This document shows, piece after piece, positions 1-8,435 of a stretch of DNA of 64,000 nt. The translations under genes were made by a program, and so were the position numbers. The notes beneath the pieces are model-generated. The model saw only the letters and a list, made by a program, of their open reading frames with translations, ran no database searches and was not told the origin of the DNA. Location of the stretch: positions 1,550,001-1,614,000 of the forward strand of contig NZ_QUMQ01000001.1 in assembly GCF_003387075.1 (NCBI RefSeq), given 5' to 3'. Source of the DNA: Asanoa ferruginea. GTDB taxonomy: Bacteria; Actinomycetota; Actinomycetes; Mycobacteriales; Micromonosporaceae. Every line of letters starts with the position of its first letter. Position 1 is the stretch's first letter.

Positions 1-345
1 GAGCGGCTGCTCGGCGGCCGGCGCCGGATCGACCGTGGGCCCCTGCTGGTCGGCCAGCGCCGGATCGGCTGCAGGCTGCCCGGCGGCTGGCGCCGGATCG
101 GCTGCAGGCTGCCCGGCGGCTGGCGCCGGATCGACCGCGAGCGCCGGATCGACCGCGAGCACCGGATCGGCCGCAGGCGGCGGCTCGACCGCAGGCGCCG
201 GATCGACCGCGGGCGCCGGGTCGACCGCGAGCGGCTCGTCGGCTGGCGCGGGGTCGGCTGCGGGTGGCTGCTCGGTGGCTTTCGCCGGATCGGCTGCGGG
301 TGGCTGCTCTTCGGTCTTGCTTGGATCGACATCCCCGTATGGCAC
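1..345 (-). CDS. N-terminal part of a membrane-anchored protein, paralog of the neighbouring metalloprotease gene (partial)
   Basis: The reading frame opens with GTG at 345 and stays open to the window edge (115 codons seen), so the gene is truncated by the window. The first residues, MPYGDVDPSKT, match the start of the next gene upstream (MAYGDVDPTKT), and the 5' flanks are alike too, so this is a tandem duplicate. The visible part is a low-complexity, presumably cytoplasmic tail made of Ala/Pro/Asp/Glu repeats (units such as PAAD and AVDPAPAVDPAP), much longer than the equivalent tail in the paralog. The transmembrane and catalytic parts would lie beyond the left edge. Function is inferred only from the paralog. 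Confidence 0.75.
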   Translation of the reverse strand, partial: MPYGDVDPSKTEEQPPAADPAKATEQPPAADPAPADEPLAVDPAPAVDPAPAVEPPPAADPVLAVDPALAVDPAPAAGQPAADPAPAAGQPAADPALADQQGPTVDPAPAAEQPL

Positions 346-400
346 GATCGGACACGCTACGGTTCGCGCGCCCGTAAATGATCATCCTTTCGGGTGGGAC
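346..400 (-). promoter_or_regulatory. Upstream region duplicated with that of the paralogous gene
   Basis: The stretch upstream of the GTG at 345 matches the stretch upstream of the GTG at 1832. Shared blocks on the plus strand are GACACGCTAC and CGCGCGC(C/T)CGTAAA at the same spacing. Conservation of non-coding bases next to two paralogs suggests a shared promoter or operator, or simply a recent duplication. I cannot assign -10 and -35 elements with confidence. Confidence 0.5.
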
Positions 401-401
401 G

Positions 402-1832
402 CTAGCTGCCGACTTTCTGCTTGGTGTAGGCGAGGCAACGCTTGGTGACCGTCGACCACTCCGCCTTCAGGATCTGCGGAGCCGCCACCTCCGACGGGCG
501 GCCGGCGCGCAACACCTCATTGGCGAAGTCCATCAGCTTGGCGTGGCCGAACTGGTCGGAGATGCAACTCGTGGCGTAGAAGCCCAGGCCGTAGGCGCCG
601 TCGATCTGCCAGTCGGCGGCGTTGTCGGCCGGCACCAACTTCTCCAGGTTGCCGGTGAACCTCTTCTCCCGCAGCAACCGCCGCGCCGACTGCTGCCGGT
701 CGTAGCCGGCGATGCCGCGCCCGTCCCACTCGATGTATTCGGCGATGCCCTCGGTCAGCCACCAGTTCTCGCCGTAGTAGTCGCGGTATTCCCGGCCGGC
801 CAGCGTGGCCACGTGGCCCATCTCGTGCTTCATCACCTCTTCGGCGTAGCCGCCGTCGATCTCCTCCATCCGCAGCACGATGTCGGAGCGGTGCTCGGTC
901 GCCGGCGTGGCGAAGCCGACCGCCCAGTCCTGCGAGCCGCCGAACCATTTCTTCCACTCCGACGGCCCGGCCAGGTAGATCAGATAGCGATTGGGCTTCT
1001 CGCCGAGCACGTATTTGTCGGCGATCTTCGCCGCCCGCTCGGCGGCCGGCAGGAACGCCCGCGCCTGGGCGGCATACTGCTTGGGCGCGGCGACCACCGC
1101 GCGCGAGCCGACCGCCGCGGTCAGCAGGCTGACCTCCCACGGGTGTGGGCCGTTGTCGTCGGCCTTGATGGTCGCCAGCTTCACCATGCGATAGCCGGCG
1201 GGCGAGTCACGCCAGGTCGAATCGACCACGACGGAGTCGGGTTCGCAGCCGGTGACGACGAAACAGTGCCGGATCTGCAGGCTGACCCCCCACTCGCTGA
1301 ACCCGCCGACTTTCTTCTCGTTGAACGGGCCACTGTCGATGGTCATCTCGAACTCGGCGATCCGCATCGCCCGCAGCGAACGAAACCGACGATCAAGCTC
1401 CGCGCGTACGTTCTTGTCGGCACCGGCCGCCACGAACGCCGCCTGGTCGCCGGTCTTCATCGCCTTGGTCATGCCGGCGAGGGTGGCCTTGATCTGCGCG
1501 GCGGCCCAGGCATAGCGGACGCCGTCGGGGTCGCCGGCCTTGGGCGACGGCGGCGGGCCGGTGGGCGAGGCGCCCGCGCTCGCCGCCGGGGTGGCCGCGG
1601 TCGCGGTCGGCGTCGGTGATCCCGAAGTGAGCACGATGACCGCGGGCACCGCGAGCAGCAACACGACCAGCGCGACCAGCGAGCCGACGAGCAGCCCACG
1701 CTTGCGGCGTGGCGGGGGCTCGATCGATGCGAGCCCAACCGGCGCGGGCTCGACCGCCGGTGACATCGGCTCAGCGGGCGGAACCGCGGCCACGTCGTTG
1801 GTTTTGGTCGGATCGACATCCCCGTATGCCAC
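402..1832 (-). CDS. Membrane-anchored gluzincin-type zinc metalloprotease-like protein
   Basis: 476 residues, GTG start. Residues 1-45 are a Pro/Ala-rich cytoplasmic tail ending in PRRKR. One transmembrane segment covers about 47-69, followed by a Thr/Pro/Ala linker and an extracytoplasmic domain. HEMGH at 336-340 fits the HExxH zinc-binding motif, and WLTEGIAEY at 359-367 supplies a downstream Glu (probably E361), the arrangement of gluzincin peptidases such as family M1. Two cysteines (190 and 196) sit before the catalytic part. It is probably an outward-facing peptidase held in the cytoplasmic membrane; the substrate is unknown. It is followed 56 nt later by a truncated paralog. Zinc protease fold is well supported by the motifs, precise family is not. 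Confidence 0.75.
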   Translation of the reverse strand: MAYGDVDPTKTNDVAAVPPAEPMSPAVEPAPVGLASIEPPPRRKRGLLVGSLVALVVLLLAVPAVIVLTSGSPTPTATAATPAASAGASPTGPPPSPKAGDPDGVRYAWAAAQIKATLAGMTKAMKTGDQAAFVAAGADKNVRAELDRRFRSLRAMRIAEFEMTIDSGPFNEKKVGGFSEWGVSLQIRHCFVVTGCEPDSVVVDSTWRDSPAGYRMVKLATIKADDNGPHPWEVSLLTAAVGSRAVVAAPKQYAAQARAFLPAAERAAKIADKYVLGEKPNRYLIYLAGPSEWKKWFGGSQDWAVGFATPATEHRSDIVLRMEEIDGGYAEEVMKHEMGHVATLAGREYRDYYGENWWLTEGIAEYIEWDGRGIAGYDRQQSARRLLREKRFTGNLEKLVPADNAADWQIDGAYGLGFYATSCISDQFGHAKLMDFANEVLRAGRPSEVAAPQILKAEWSTVTKRCLAYTKQKVGS

Positions 1833-1906
1833 GTCCCGACACGCTACTTCCCGCGCGCTCGTAAAAGTGATGGCCCGTTCGGATCGACCGGAGCGACAAT
1901 GGCCGC

Positions 1907-2467
1907 GTGGACGACGATCTGGTGCGGGTCAGCAAGCGCCTCTCCCTGGTGCTGCGACACCGCCCGGCCAACATCGGGGTGACGCTCGACCCGCACGGCT
2001 GGATCGACATCGACGTGCTGCTGGCCGCGTTCGCCGCGCACGGGGTCGCGCTCGACCGGTCCACCCTCGACTCGGTCGTCTCGGGCAACGACAAGCAACG
2101 GTTCGCGATCCGCACCGGCCCCGATGGGCGCGACCAGATCCGCGCCAGCCAGGGCCACTCGGTCGCGGTCGATCTCGGGCTCGACGACCGGCCGCCACCG
2201 CCGCGGCTCTTCCACGGCACGTCGGCTACCGCGGTGCCGGCGATCCTGCGGGAGGGGCTGGTCAAGCGCCGCCGGCATGCCGTACACCTGTCGCTTGACG
2301 TGCACACCGCGCGGCGGGTCGGCGCCCGGCGGAGCGGGCCGACCGCGGTGCTCGCGGTCGACGCGGCGGCGATGGCCGCCGCCGGCCACAGCTTCCAGTG
2401 CAGCGCCAACGGCGTGTGGCTGACCGAACACGTTCCACCGACGTTCATCAGCCGGCTGACCGCATAG
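1907..2467 (+). CDS. kptA: RNA 2'-phosphotransferase (Tpt1/KptA family)
   Basis: 186 residues, GTG start. The family removes an internal 2'-phosphate from RNA in an NAD+-dependent reaction giving ADP-ribose 1'',2''-cyclic phosphate. The family signature VSKRLSLVLRHRP opens the protein, with R17-H18 in the usual catalytic positions; R79 in IRASQGHS, HGTS at 103-106 and the closing SANGVWLTEHVPP segment complete the Tpt1 pattern. Length is normal. It stands alone between the metalloprotease-like gene and the TrkA-type gene. The bacterial role is uncertain because bacteria lack the yeast-type tRNA splicing that makes the canonical substrate; repair or ADP-ribosylation roles are possible. Confidence 0.93.
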   Translation: MDDDLVRVSKRLSLVLRHRPANIGVTLDPHGWIDIDVLLAAFAAHGVALDRSTLDSVVSGNDKQRFAIRTGPDGRDQIRASQGHSVAVDLGLDDRPPPPRLFHGTSATAVPAILREGLVKRRRHAVHLSLDVHTARRVGARRSGPTAVLAVDAAAMAAAGHSFQCSANGVWLTEHVPPTFISRLTA

Positions 2468-2504
2468 CGACGACGCGGGTGCGCCCGGTGGCTACCATCC
2501 GGGC

Positions 2505-4235
2505 GTGTTCCTGGTGTGGGGCGACAACACCCTGGCGCGCCGGCTCGCCAACGAACTGGTCAACACCTACGGCGTCCCGGTCACCGTGATCGTCCGGTCG
2601 GCCGACGCCGACCAGGCGCCGGAGATCGCCGACCTCGAGCCCGACACCGGCGACCCCGACCTGCGGCCCGTGCTGGTGGCCGCCGCCCGGCTCACGCCGG
2701 ATGTGCTGGTCCGCGCCGGTGTCGCCGATGCCACCGCGGTCGCGCTGGTCGAGCGCGACGACGTGGCCAATGTGGACGCCGCGATGATGGTCCGCGAGCT
2801 CAACCCGACCGCCCGGATCGTGGTACGCGTGTTCAACCCGATCCTGGCCAAGGGCGTGACCGCCATGCTCGGCGACTGCGACGTGCTGTCCGGCTCGGAG
2901 ATCGCCGCACCGGCGTTCGTCGCGGCCGCCCTCGGTGACGACACGCCGACCTACGTACGCTTGACCGACGAGTTCCTGGTCACCGCCCATCGCGACGAGC
3001 ACCCCGATCCCGACGAGGTGGTCTGCGGCCTGGCCGTGGTCGACGGCCGCGCCGAGCCGGAGACACTGCCGCCCGACGACGCGACCGCCGACCTGCTGCT
3101 GGTCCGCCGCTACGGCGAGCCGCCCCGGCCGGCACCGCGGCGCAGCCGGCAACCGTTGCGGGTGACCGCTCTGGTGCTCGGCCGGCGCCGGCTGCGCTAC
3201 GCCCTGCTCGGTGTCGGCGCGCTGCTCGGGCTCAGCACGATGCTGCTGGCCTACCTGCGCGGGCTCAACCCGTGGGAGGCCGCCTACCTGGCCTCGGTCA
3301 CCGCGCTCGGCGGCATCGAGGGCGACGTCTCCGGCGGCGCCGTCGAGCAGGTGGTGCTCGCGACGCTCGCGCTGGCCGGTGTCGTGCTGGTCCCGTTCGT
3401 CACCGTGTTGATCGTCGAGGCCGTGGTCACCGCCCGGCTCGCGGTCAACTCCGGCGCGCTGACCCGGCCGGTCGCCGGGCATGTGGTCATCGTCGGCCTC
3501 GGCAACGTCGGCACCCGGGTGCTCCGCGAGTTGCACCGGTTCGGCGTCGACGTGGTGTGCGTCGACCGCTCGGCCGACGCCCGTGGTGTCGCCGTCGCCC
3601 GCGAACTCGGCGTGCCGGTCATCATCGCGAGCGGCAACAGCGAGGAGACGCTGCGGGCCGCGTCGGTCGGCACCGCCCGGGCCCTGCTGGTGTTGTCCAC
3701 CGACGACGTCTCCAACCTGGAGACCGCGCTGCTCGGCCGGGCGCTGCACGGCGGCCGGCTGCGGGTGGTGCTGCGGCTCTACGACGAGGGGTTCGCGCGC
3801 CGGGTCAAGCGCAGCTTCGACATCGACCTGTCCCGCAGCGTCTCCTACCTCGCCGCGCCGGCGTTCGCCGCGGCGCTGTTCGGCCGGGAGGTGATCGACG
3901 CGATCCCGGTCGGGCGGCGGGTGCTGCTGGTCGCCGAGTTGCCGGTGGGTGCCGGCTCCGACCTGGAAGGACGGCTGTGCCCCGAGGTCAACCGGCCCAA
4001 CGAGGTACGCCTGATCGCCGTGCGCACCGGCCGGATCGGGCAGACGCTGTGGACCGTCCCGGAGCGGCGCAAGCTGGTGCGCACCGACCGGCTGATCGTC
4101 GTCGCGACCCGGGCCGGGCTGGCCGGGCTGCTGGCCAAGACCCGGCCCAACCCCAACGCCCCGCCGCTGCCCGAGCCGCAGCCGCTGCGCCTGCTCACCC
4201 GGCCGCGCCCCGCACCAGACGGTGACGCTCCGTAG
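2505..4235 (+). CDS. RCK/TrkA-type two-transmembrane channel-like protein with two NAD-binding domains
   Basis: 576 residues, GTG start. Order of parts: an N-terminal TrkA-N/RCK-like domain (about 1-200), TM1 (about 231-250), a pore-loop-like segment (257-274), TM2 (about 282-308), then a second Rossmann domain starting at GHVVIVGLGNVGTRV with GLGNVG at 331-336, and a C-terminal RCK_C-like region. This order resembles CASTOR/POLLUX-like or TrkA-associated ion channels. The usual TVGYG selectivity filter is absent; its place is taken by TALGGIEGD, so potassium selectivity is doubtful. It precedes a MarR regulator by a few bases and may share its transcript. Membrane location is clear, the transported ion is not. 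Confidence 0.8.
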   Translation: MFLVWGDNTLARRLANELVNTYGVPVTVIVRSADADQAPEIADLEPDTGDPDLRPVLVAAARLTPDVLVRAGVADATAVALVERDDVANVDAAMMVRELNPTARIVVRVFNPILAKGVTAMLGDCDVLSGSEIAAPAFVAAALGDDTPTYVRLTDEFLVTAHRDEHPDPDEVVCGLAVVDGRAEPETLPPDDATADLLLVRRYGEPPRPAPRRSRQPLRVTALVLGRRRLRYALLGVGALLGLSTMLLAYLRGLNPWEAAYLASVTALGGIEGDVSGGAVEQVVLATLALAGVVLVPFVTVLIVEAVVTARLAVNSGALTRPVAGHVVIVGLGNVGTRVLRELHRFGVDVVCVDRSADARGVAVARELGVPVIIASGNSEETLRAASVGTARALLVLSTDDVSNLETALLGRALHGGRLRVVLRLYDEGFARRVKRSFDIDLSRSVSYLAAPAFAAALFGREVIDAIPVGRRVLLVAELPVGAGSDLEGRLCPEVNRPNEVRLIAVRTGRIGQTLWTVPERRKLVRTDRLIVVATRAGLAGLLAKTRPNPNAPPLPEPQPLRLLTRPRPAPDGDAP

Positions 4236-4244
4236 GCTGTGCCG

Positions 4245-4742
4245 ATGAGCACCGCCGACGACCTCGTCGCGCGCACCGCCCGGCGGCAGCACGCCCACGC
4301 GATCATGACCGCCCTGCGCGAGTTGCGGGTGCAACTCTCGTTGCTCAACCATCAGGTCGGCGGGCACGTCGAGCTCAAGGACATCGACCTCGACTGCTTC
4401 GAGCTGATCAGCCGCGAGGGCCCGGTCAGCCCGACCGCGCTGGCGCGCCGCGCCGGCCTGCACCCGGCGACCATGACCGGGGTCCTCGACCGGCTCGAAC
4501 GCGGCGGCTGGGTGACCCGGGAACGCGACGCCACCGACCGGCGGGCGGTCGCCGTGCACGCGGTTCGCGGCCGCAGCACCGAGTTGATGCGGCTCTACGG
4601 CGGCCTCGGCAGGGCGATCGAGGAGCTCTGCGCCGGCCGCGACGAGGGAGAGCTGGCACTGGTCGCCGACTTCCTGCGGCACGCGACCCGGGCCGGCCGG
4701 CTCGCCACCGACACCCTGGCCGCCGACCGGGCCGGCGGGTGA
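4245..4742 (+). CDS. MarR-family transcriptional regulator
   Basis: 165 residues from the ATG at 4245 (an in-frame GTG six bases earlier is possible). A central winged helix runs from about 45 to 115, with the MarR-like sequence SPTALARRAGLHPATMTGVLDRLERGGWVTRERDATDRR, in which the DxRR wing is intact. It starts ten bases after the channel-like gene stops, so the two are probably co-transcribed. Ligand and targets are unknown. Confidence 0.85.
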   Translation: MSTADDLVARTARRQHAHAIMTALRELRVQLSLLNHQVGGHVELKDIDLDCFELISREGPVSPTALARRAGLHPATMTGVLDRLERGGWVTRERDATDRRAVAVHAVRGRSTELMRLYGGLGRAIEELCAGRDEGELALVADFLRHATRAGRLATDTLAADRAGG

Positions 4743-4778
4743 TTGCGACTCGAACAGGTGTTCGATAGCCTGTCGATC

Positions 4779-5054
4779 GTGGAGCTGGTCGGACGATGGT
4801 GGAACGGTGATCGCAACAGTGCGACGCGGCGCGACATCTGGCTGCATCGCGACCCCGAGACGGGCTGGCTGGTGCGGGCCCGCGCCGGCGACAAGGAGCG
4901 CGACGTGACCTGGCCGGCGTTCGACGAGGAGTGGGCGGCCCGGGCCTGGGTCGACCGGTTGATGGCCTCGTCGACCGGCGGCCGCTCGATCTGGAAAGAC
5001 CTGACCAAGGTCGTCCGCAAGCCCCCAGCAGGCGGATGGTCAGCGCGGGTTTAA
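4779..5054 (+). CDS. Small uncharacterised Trp-rich protein
   Basis: About 91 residues from the GTG at 4779; earlier in-frame starts (GTG 4758, TTG 4743) are possible and would give up to 103. The sequence reads as one small soluble alpha/beta domain rich in Trp and Arg (RWWNGDRN, DIWLHRD, DVTWPAFDEEWAARAW). I do not recognise a named family. It follows the MarR gene directly, and its TAA stop codon lies inside the first bases of the long inverted repeat at 5053. Confidence 0.6.
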   Translation: MELVGRWWNGDRNSATRRDIWLHRDPETGWLVRARAGDKERDVTWPAFDEEWAARAWVDRLMASSTGGRSIWKDLTKVVRKPPAGGWSARV

Positions 5055-5140
5055 GGGTCTGTCTCGCGGTGCTGACCGGGCTGCGGCGGGCCCAGCCGCC
5101 GCCTGGAACCACGCCGGTCATCACCGCGAGACAGACCCTT
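5053..5140. repeat. Long inverted repeat (27-nt arms) with nested hairpin
   Basis: Arms at 5053-5079 and 5114-5140 pair at 26 of 27 positions, beginning AAGGGTCTGTCTCGCGGTG on the left and ending CACCGCGAGACAGACCCTT on the right. The 34-nt interior holds its own GCGGC...GCCGC hairpin. It lies between the small Trp-rich gene and the mannosyltransferase. It could act as a transcription terminator, or be a small non-autonomous mobile element with terminal inverted repeats; no run of T follows and no clear target duplication is visible. Confidence 0.8.
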
Positions 5141-5163
5141 GCGATTGCCCTTATGATCGCGCG

Positions 5164-6693
5164 GTGCTAGCGGCCCCGGAAGTCACCCTGCGCCGCTTGG
5201 CGCCGTTCGACCCCCGCGGCAACCTGGCCTCCTGGTATGCGACCGGCTTCGTCGTGCTGGTCGCCGCCGTGGTCCGGTTCACCGGGCTGTCGCGGCCCGA
5301 GGGCAAGCTGTTCGACGAGACCTACTACGCCAAAGACGGGTGGGGGCTGCTCACCAAGGGCGTCGAGTGGAACTACACCGACAACGTGCCCGCCTACGTG
5401 GTGCACCCGCCGCTCGGTAAGTGGCTGATCGCGCTGGGCGAGTGGGCGTTCGGCTACTACGACGACGGCGGCAACCAACGGGCCGTCGGCCACCTGGTCA
5501 ACGCCGCCCCCGAGTTCGGCTGGCGGTTCCCGGTCGCCGTGGCCGGCACGGTGTCGGTGCTGCTGATGGTGCGGATCGCCCGACGGCTGTTCGGCTCGAC
5601 CGTGCTGGGCTGCGCGGCCGGCCTGCTGCTCGCCCTCGACGGCTTCCACCTGGTGCTGTCGCGGATCGCGCTGCTCGACATGTTCCTGCTGCTGTTCGTG
5701 CTCGCCACGTTCGGCGCCCTGCTCGTCGACCGCGACGCCAGGCGACGCGCCTGGCTGGAGACGATCACGGCCGGCACCGCGGCACCGGCCGGCGTACCCT
5801 GGTGGCGCCTGTTCGCAGCGGTGCTGTTCGGCTGCGCCGTCGCCACCAAGTGGAGCGCGCTGTTCTTCCTGCCGGTCTTCCTGCTGCTGGTGCTCTGGTG
5901 GGACGCCGGCGCCCGGCGCTCGGTCGGGGTCGACCGCCCCTGGCGGGCCACGCTCCGCCAGGAAAGCGGCTGGCTGGTCATCTGCGGCGTCGTGATCGTC
6001 GCGGTCTACCTGGCGTCGTGGTCGGGCTGGCTGCTCACCGACGACGGCTACTTCCGGCACTACCGGGCCGCCAACGGCCAGTCGGAACTGCCGATCATCG
6101 GCGCGCTCCAGAACCTCTGGCACTACCACCACGAGGCGTTCAACTTCCATTCCACGCTCCAGACCAAGCACCCGAGCCAGTCGTGGCCGTGGCAGTGGTT
6201 GCTGCTCGGCAAGCCGGTGACGATCCACCTGGCCTACCCCGGTGCGCCCTGGGGTCAGGCACCGGTCTCCGAGATCATCCTGCTCGGCACCCCGCTGCTC
6301 TGGTGGTCGTTCCTGCCCGCACTGGTGGCGACCACCTGGCTGGGCATCGCCCGACGCGACTGGCGGGCCGGCGCGATCCTGCTGATCTCCGCGGCCGGCC
6401 TGCTGCCCTGGTTCTACTACGCCGTCGACGCGCACCGGGTGATGTTCTCGTTCTACACCGCCCCGGCCCTGCCGTTCTTCGTGCTCGCGGTGGTCTACGT
6501 GCTCGGCGCGATGATCGGCCCACCCGGCGAGGAACACGGCGACCGTCGCCTGATCGGTTCGGTGGCCGCGGCCGCGTACGTCGTGCTGGTGATCCTCTGC
6601 TTCGCCTACTTCTACCAGCTCTTCGTCGGCGAGTTCCTGCCCTACGCCGACTGGGCGAAGCGGATGTGGCTCGGCAACCGCTGGAACCCGTAA
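5164..6693 (+). CDS. Polyprenyl-phosphate-mannose-protein mannosyltransferase (GT39)
   Basis: 509 residues, GTG start, many transmembrane segments. The family moves mannose from polyprenyl-phosphate-mannose to Ser/Thr of proteins as they cross the membrane. The first extracytoplasmic loop carries KLFDETYYAKDG (D51-E52, the catalytic acidic pair in PMT enzymes) and VVHPPLGKW (from about 79), both PMT signatures. LDGFHLVLSRIALLDMF and the SELPIIGALQNLWHYH region also fit. Length is typical for actinobacterial homologs. It is a single gene after the inverted repeat and is likely a housekeeping protein-glycosylation enzyme. Confidence 0.92.
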   Translation: MLAAPEVTLRRLAPFDPRGNLASWYATGFVVLVAAVVRFTGLSRPEGKLFDETYYAKDGWGLLTKGVEWNYTDNVPAYVVHPPLGKWLIALGEWAFGYYDDGGNQRAVGHLVNAAPEFGWRFPVAVAGTVSVLLMVRIARRLFGSTVLGCAAGLLLALDGFHLVLSRIALLDMFLLLFVLATFGALLVDRDARRRAWLETITAGTAAPAGVPWWRLFAAVLFGCAVATKWSALFFLPVFLLLVLWWDAGARRSVGVDRPWRATLRQESGWLVICGVVIVAVYLASWSGWLLTDDGYFRHYRAANGQSELPIIGALQNLWHYHHEAFNFHSTLQTKHPSQSWPWQWLLLGKPVTIHLAYPGAPWGQAPVSEIILLGTPLLWWSFLPALVATTWLGIARRDWRAGAILLISAAGLLPWFYYAVDAHRVMFSFYTAPALPFFVLAVVYVLGAMIGPPGEEHGDRRLIGSVAAAAYVVLVILCFAYFYQLFVGEFLPYADWAKRMWLGNRWNP

Positions 6694-6733
6694 CTGTCCG
6701 ATCCCCGTCCGCAACTTCCCTGCGCGACGATGC

Positions 6734-7333
6734 GTGTTGATCCCGATCGGCCAACCACAAGGGACGGCCGCCATCGGGGAGGATGCGGGGACGGTGGTTT
6801 CCTTGCGAGACGGGGGCGATCTCGAACTGGTGCCCGGCTTCGGGCCGCCAGGCCAGACCAGCTTCGAAGAGTTCTATTCGGCGCACTTCCAGGCGCTGAC
6901 CATCCAGCTGTACGCGTACACGCGTGATCTGGCCGGTGCGCAGGACATCGCGCAGGAAGCGTTCTGTCGGGCGCTGGCCCGGTGGAAGCGGTTGGCCGAC
7001 TACGACGACCCGTCTGCCTGGGTGCGCCGGGTCGCCTGGAACCTGGTCACCAGCCGGTGGCGCAAGACCCGCACGGCCGCGCTGTTCCTGCGCCAGCAGC
7101 GCCTGGCCCACGTCGCCGAGCCGAGCCCGGACCGGGTGGCGCTGGCCCACGCGCTGGCCACCCTGAAGCCGGACCACCGTCGCGCGGTGATCCTGCACTA
7201 CCTCGCCGACCTGCCGATCGCTGAGATCGCTCGGCAAGAGGGCGTTTCGGAGAACACCGTGAAGTCGTGGCTGCATCGCGCCCGGACCGCACTCGCCACC
7301 CAGCTCAGCGAAGAGGAGGCGGACCGTGCCTGA
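6734..7333 (+). CDS. ECF-type RNA polymerase sigma factor
   Basis: 199 residues from GTG at 6734 (a TTG follows at 6737). Sigma region 2 covers about 45-110 (FEEFYSAHFQALTIQLYAYTRD, then DIAQEAFCRALARW), and region 4 about 135-190 with the helix-turn-helix IAEIARQEGVSENTVKSWLHRAR. The N-terminal 40 residues are unlike the core and may not all be translated. The stop overlaps the next gene by 8 nt; that gene encodes a membrane-anchored protein, the usual arrangement of an ECF sigma with its regulator. Confidence 0.9.
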   Translation: MLIPIGQPQGTAAIGEDAGTVVSLRDGGDLELVPGFGPPGQTSFEEFYSAHFQALTIQLYAYTRDLAGAQDIAQEAFCRALARWKRLADYDDPSAWVRRVAWNLVTSRWRKTRTAALFLRQQRLAHVAEPSPDRVALAHALATLKPDHRRAVILHYLADLPIAEIARQEGVSENTVKSWLHRARTALATQLSEEEADRA

Positions 7334-8435
7334 CTTCGACGACGACCCGCGTCTGGCCCAGGCGTTCGCCGCGTTGCGCCGCGAGGTGGCGCCCTACGTC
7401 ACCGCGCCCGGCAGCGCTGCGGCCTACGTCTCGGTCCGGCACCGGCGCCGGGTCGGTGCGGCGGCCATCACCACCGCCGCGGTGCTGCTGGTCGGCGGCC
7501 CCGCGGTCGGCTTCGCGGCGGCGAACAACGACGCCGTCCCGACTCCGCCACCGGTCGTGGTGACGCAGACCCCGACGCCGGCCCACCCGGCGCCGGCCAC
7601 ACCCACGCCGACTCCGACGAAGCCCACCGCGACCAAGGCGCCGAGCGTGCCCCGGGTGACGGGCAAGGTGTTCTACCTGACCCTGGACGGCAAGCTCTAT
7701 CTCGACGGCCGCGGCTACCCGGGCGACTTTCTCAGCCTCAACGTGTCACCCAACGGCAAGAAGGTGACCTGGGTCGAAGACGGCAACCTGATGATGTCGG
7801 ACGTGAACGGCCGCAACCGCCGCACCGTGCATCTCGATGTCGACAACATGTGCAACGAGCCGGTCTGGTCCGGCGACTCGACCCGCCTGCTGATCACCCA
7901 GGTCCTACCCGGCGGCAACTTCCTCGGCGTGCTCTACCTGGCCGGTGGCGCGGGCGACGACCTCGGCGCTCCCAAAGGCTGCCACTACCGCTGGTCGGCC
8001 GACGGCAGTCGGCTCGGCTACCTGCACGGCGACGTCCACGGGGTCACGGTCCAGGATCTCGATGGAGGCGACAAGGTGACGTTGAGGTCCGCCGATATCG
8101 GCGGAGGGCTCTACGTCAGCCTGATGGGAATCTCGGCCGACGGCGGCCGGGTGTGCGTCGGCACCGCACCCCCGAACGGCAACGGCGGCGACGCCGCGCG
8201 GAGCATTGGCTGCGACACCGTCATCGACGTCCGCTCGAAGAAGAGCGTCCACCTGCCGGTCAAGGGCGAGTTGCGCAGCGCGGTGTTCCTCGCCGACGGC
8301 GGCATGCTGGCCCGCATCCGGACCAACCGAGGTTCGGAGTTGGTGCGGCTGGACAAGCACGACCGGGTGATCGCCCGGAGCGTCGAATCGGCCGCCAACG
8401 CCAACCGGATACTGCTCGCCTACACGCCCAACTAG
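7326..8435 (+). CDS. Membrane-anchored beta-propeller-like protein, partner of the ECF sigma factor
   Basis: 369 residues, GTG start, overlapping the sigma gene by 8 nt. The first 45 residues are cytoplasmic (acidic PDFDDDPRLAQAFAALRREV) and could hold the sigma contact. One transmembrane segment lies at about 47-66, then a Pro/Thr linker (about 75-105), then an extracytoplasmic domain with TolB/WD40-like blades (SPNGKKVTWVEDGNLMMSDVNG, RWSADGSRLGYLHGD). No zinc-type anti-sigma motif is visible. It is probably the sensor or anti-sigma partner; that role rests on position only. Its 3' end overlaps the convergent IclR gene by 4 nt. Confidence 0.72.
   Translation: MPDFDDDPRLAQAFAALRREVAPYVTAPGSAAAYVSVRHRRRVGAAAITTAAVLLVGGPAVGFAAANNDAVPTPPPVVVTQTPTPAHPAPATPTPTPTKPTATKAPSVPRVTGKVFYLTLDGKLYLDGRGYPGDFLSLNVSPNGKKVTWVEDGNLMMSDVNGRNRRTVHLDVDNMCNEPVWSGDSTRLLITQVLPGGNFLGVLYLAGGAGDDLGAPKGCHYRWSADGSRLGYLHGDVHGVTVQDLDGGDKVTLRSADIGGGLYVSLMGISADGGRVCVGTAPPNGNGGDAARSIGCDTVIDVRSKKSVHLPVKGELRSAVFLADGGMLARIRTNRGSELVRLDKHDRVIARSVESAANANRILLAYTPN

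Noticed and set aside
1-448. Plus-strand Ala/Gly/Ser-rich frame at the left edge
   Set aside because: It is the antisense of the Pro/Ala/Asp tail of the minus-strand gene, which has a paralog-supported start at 345.
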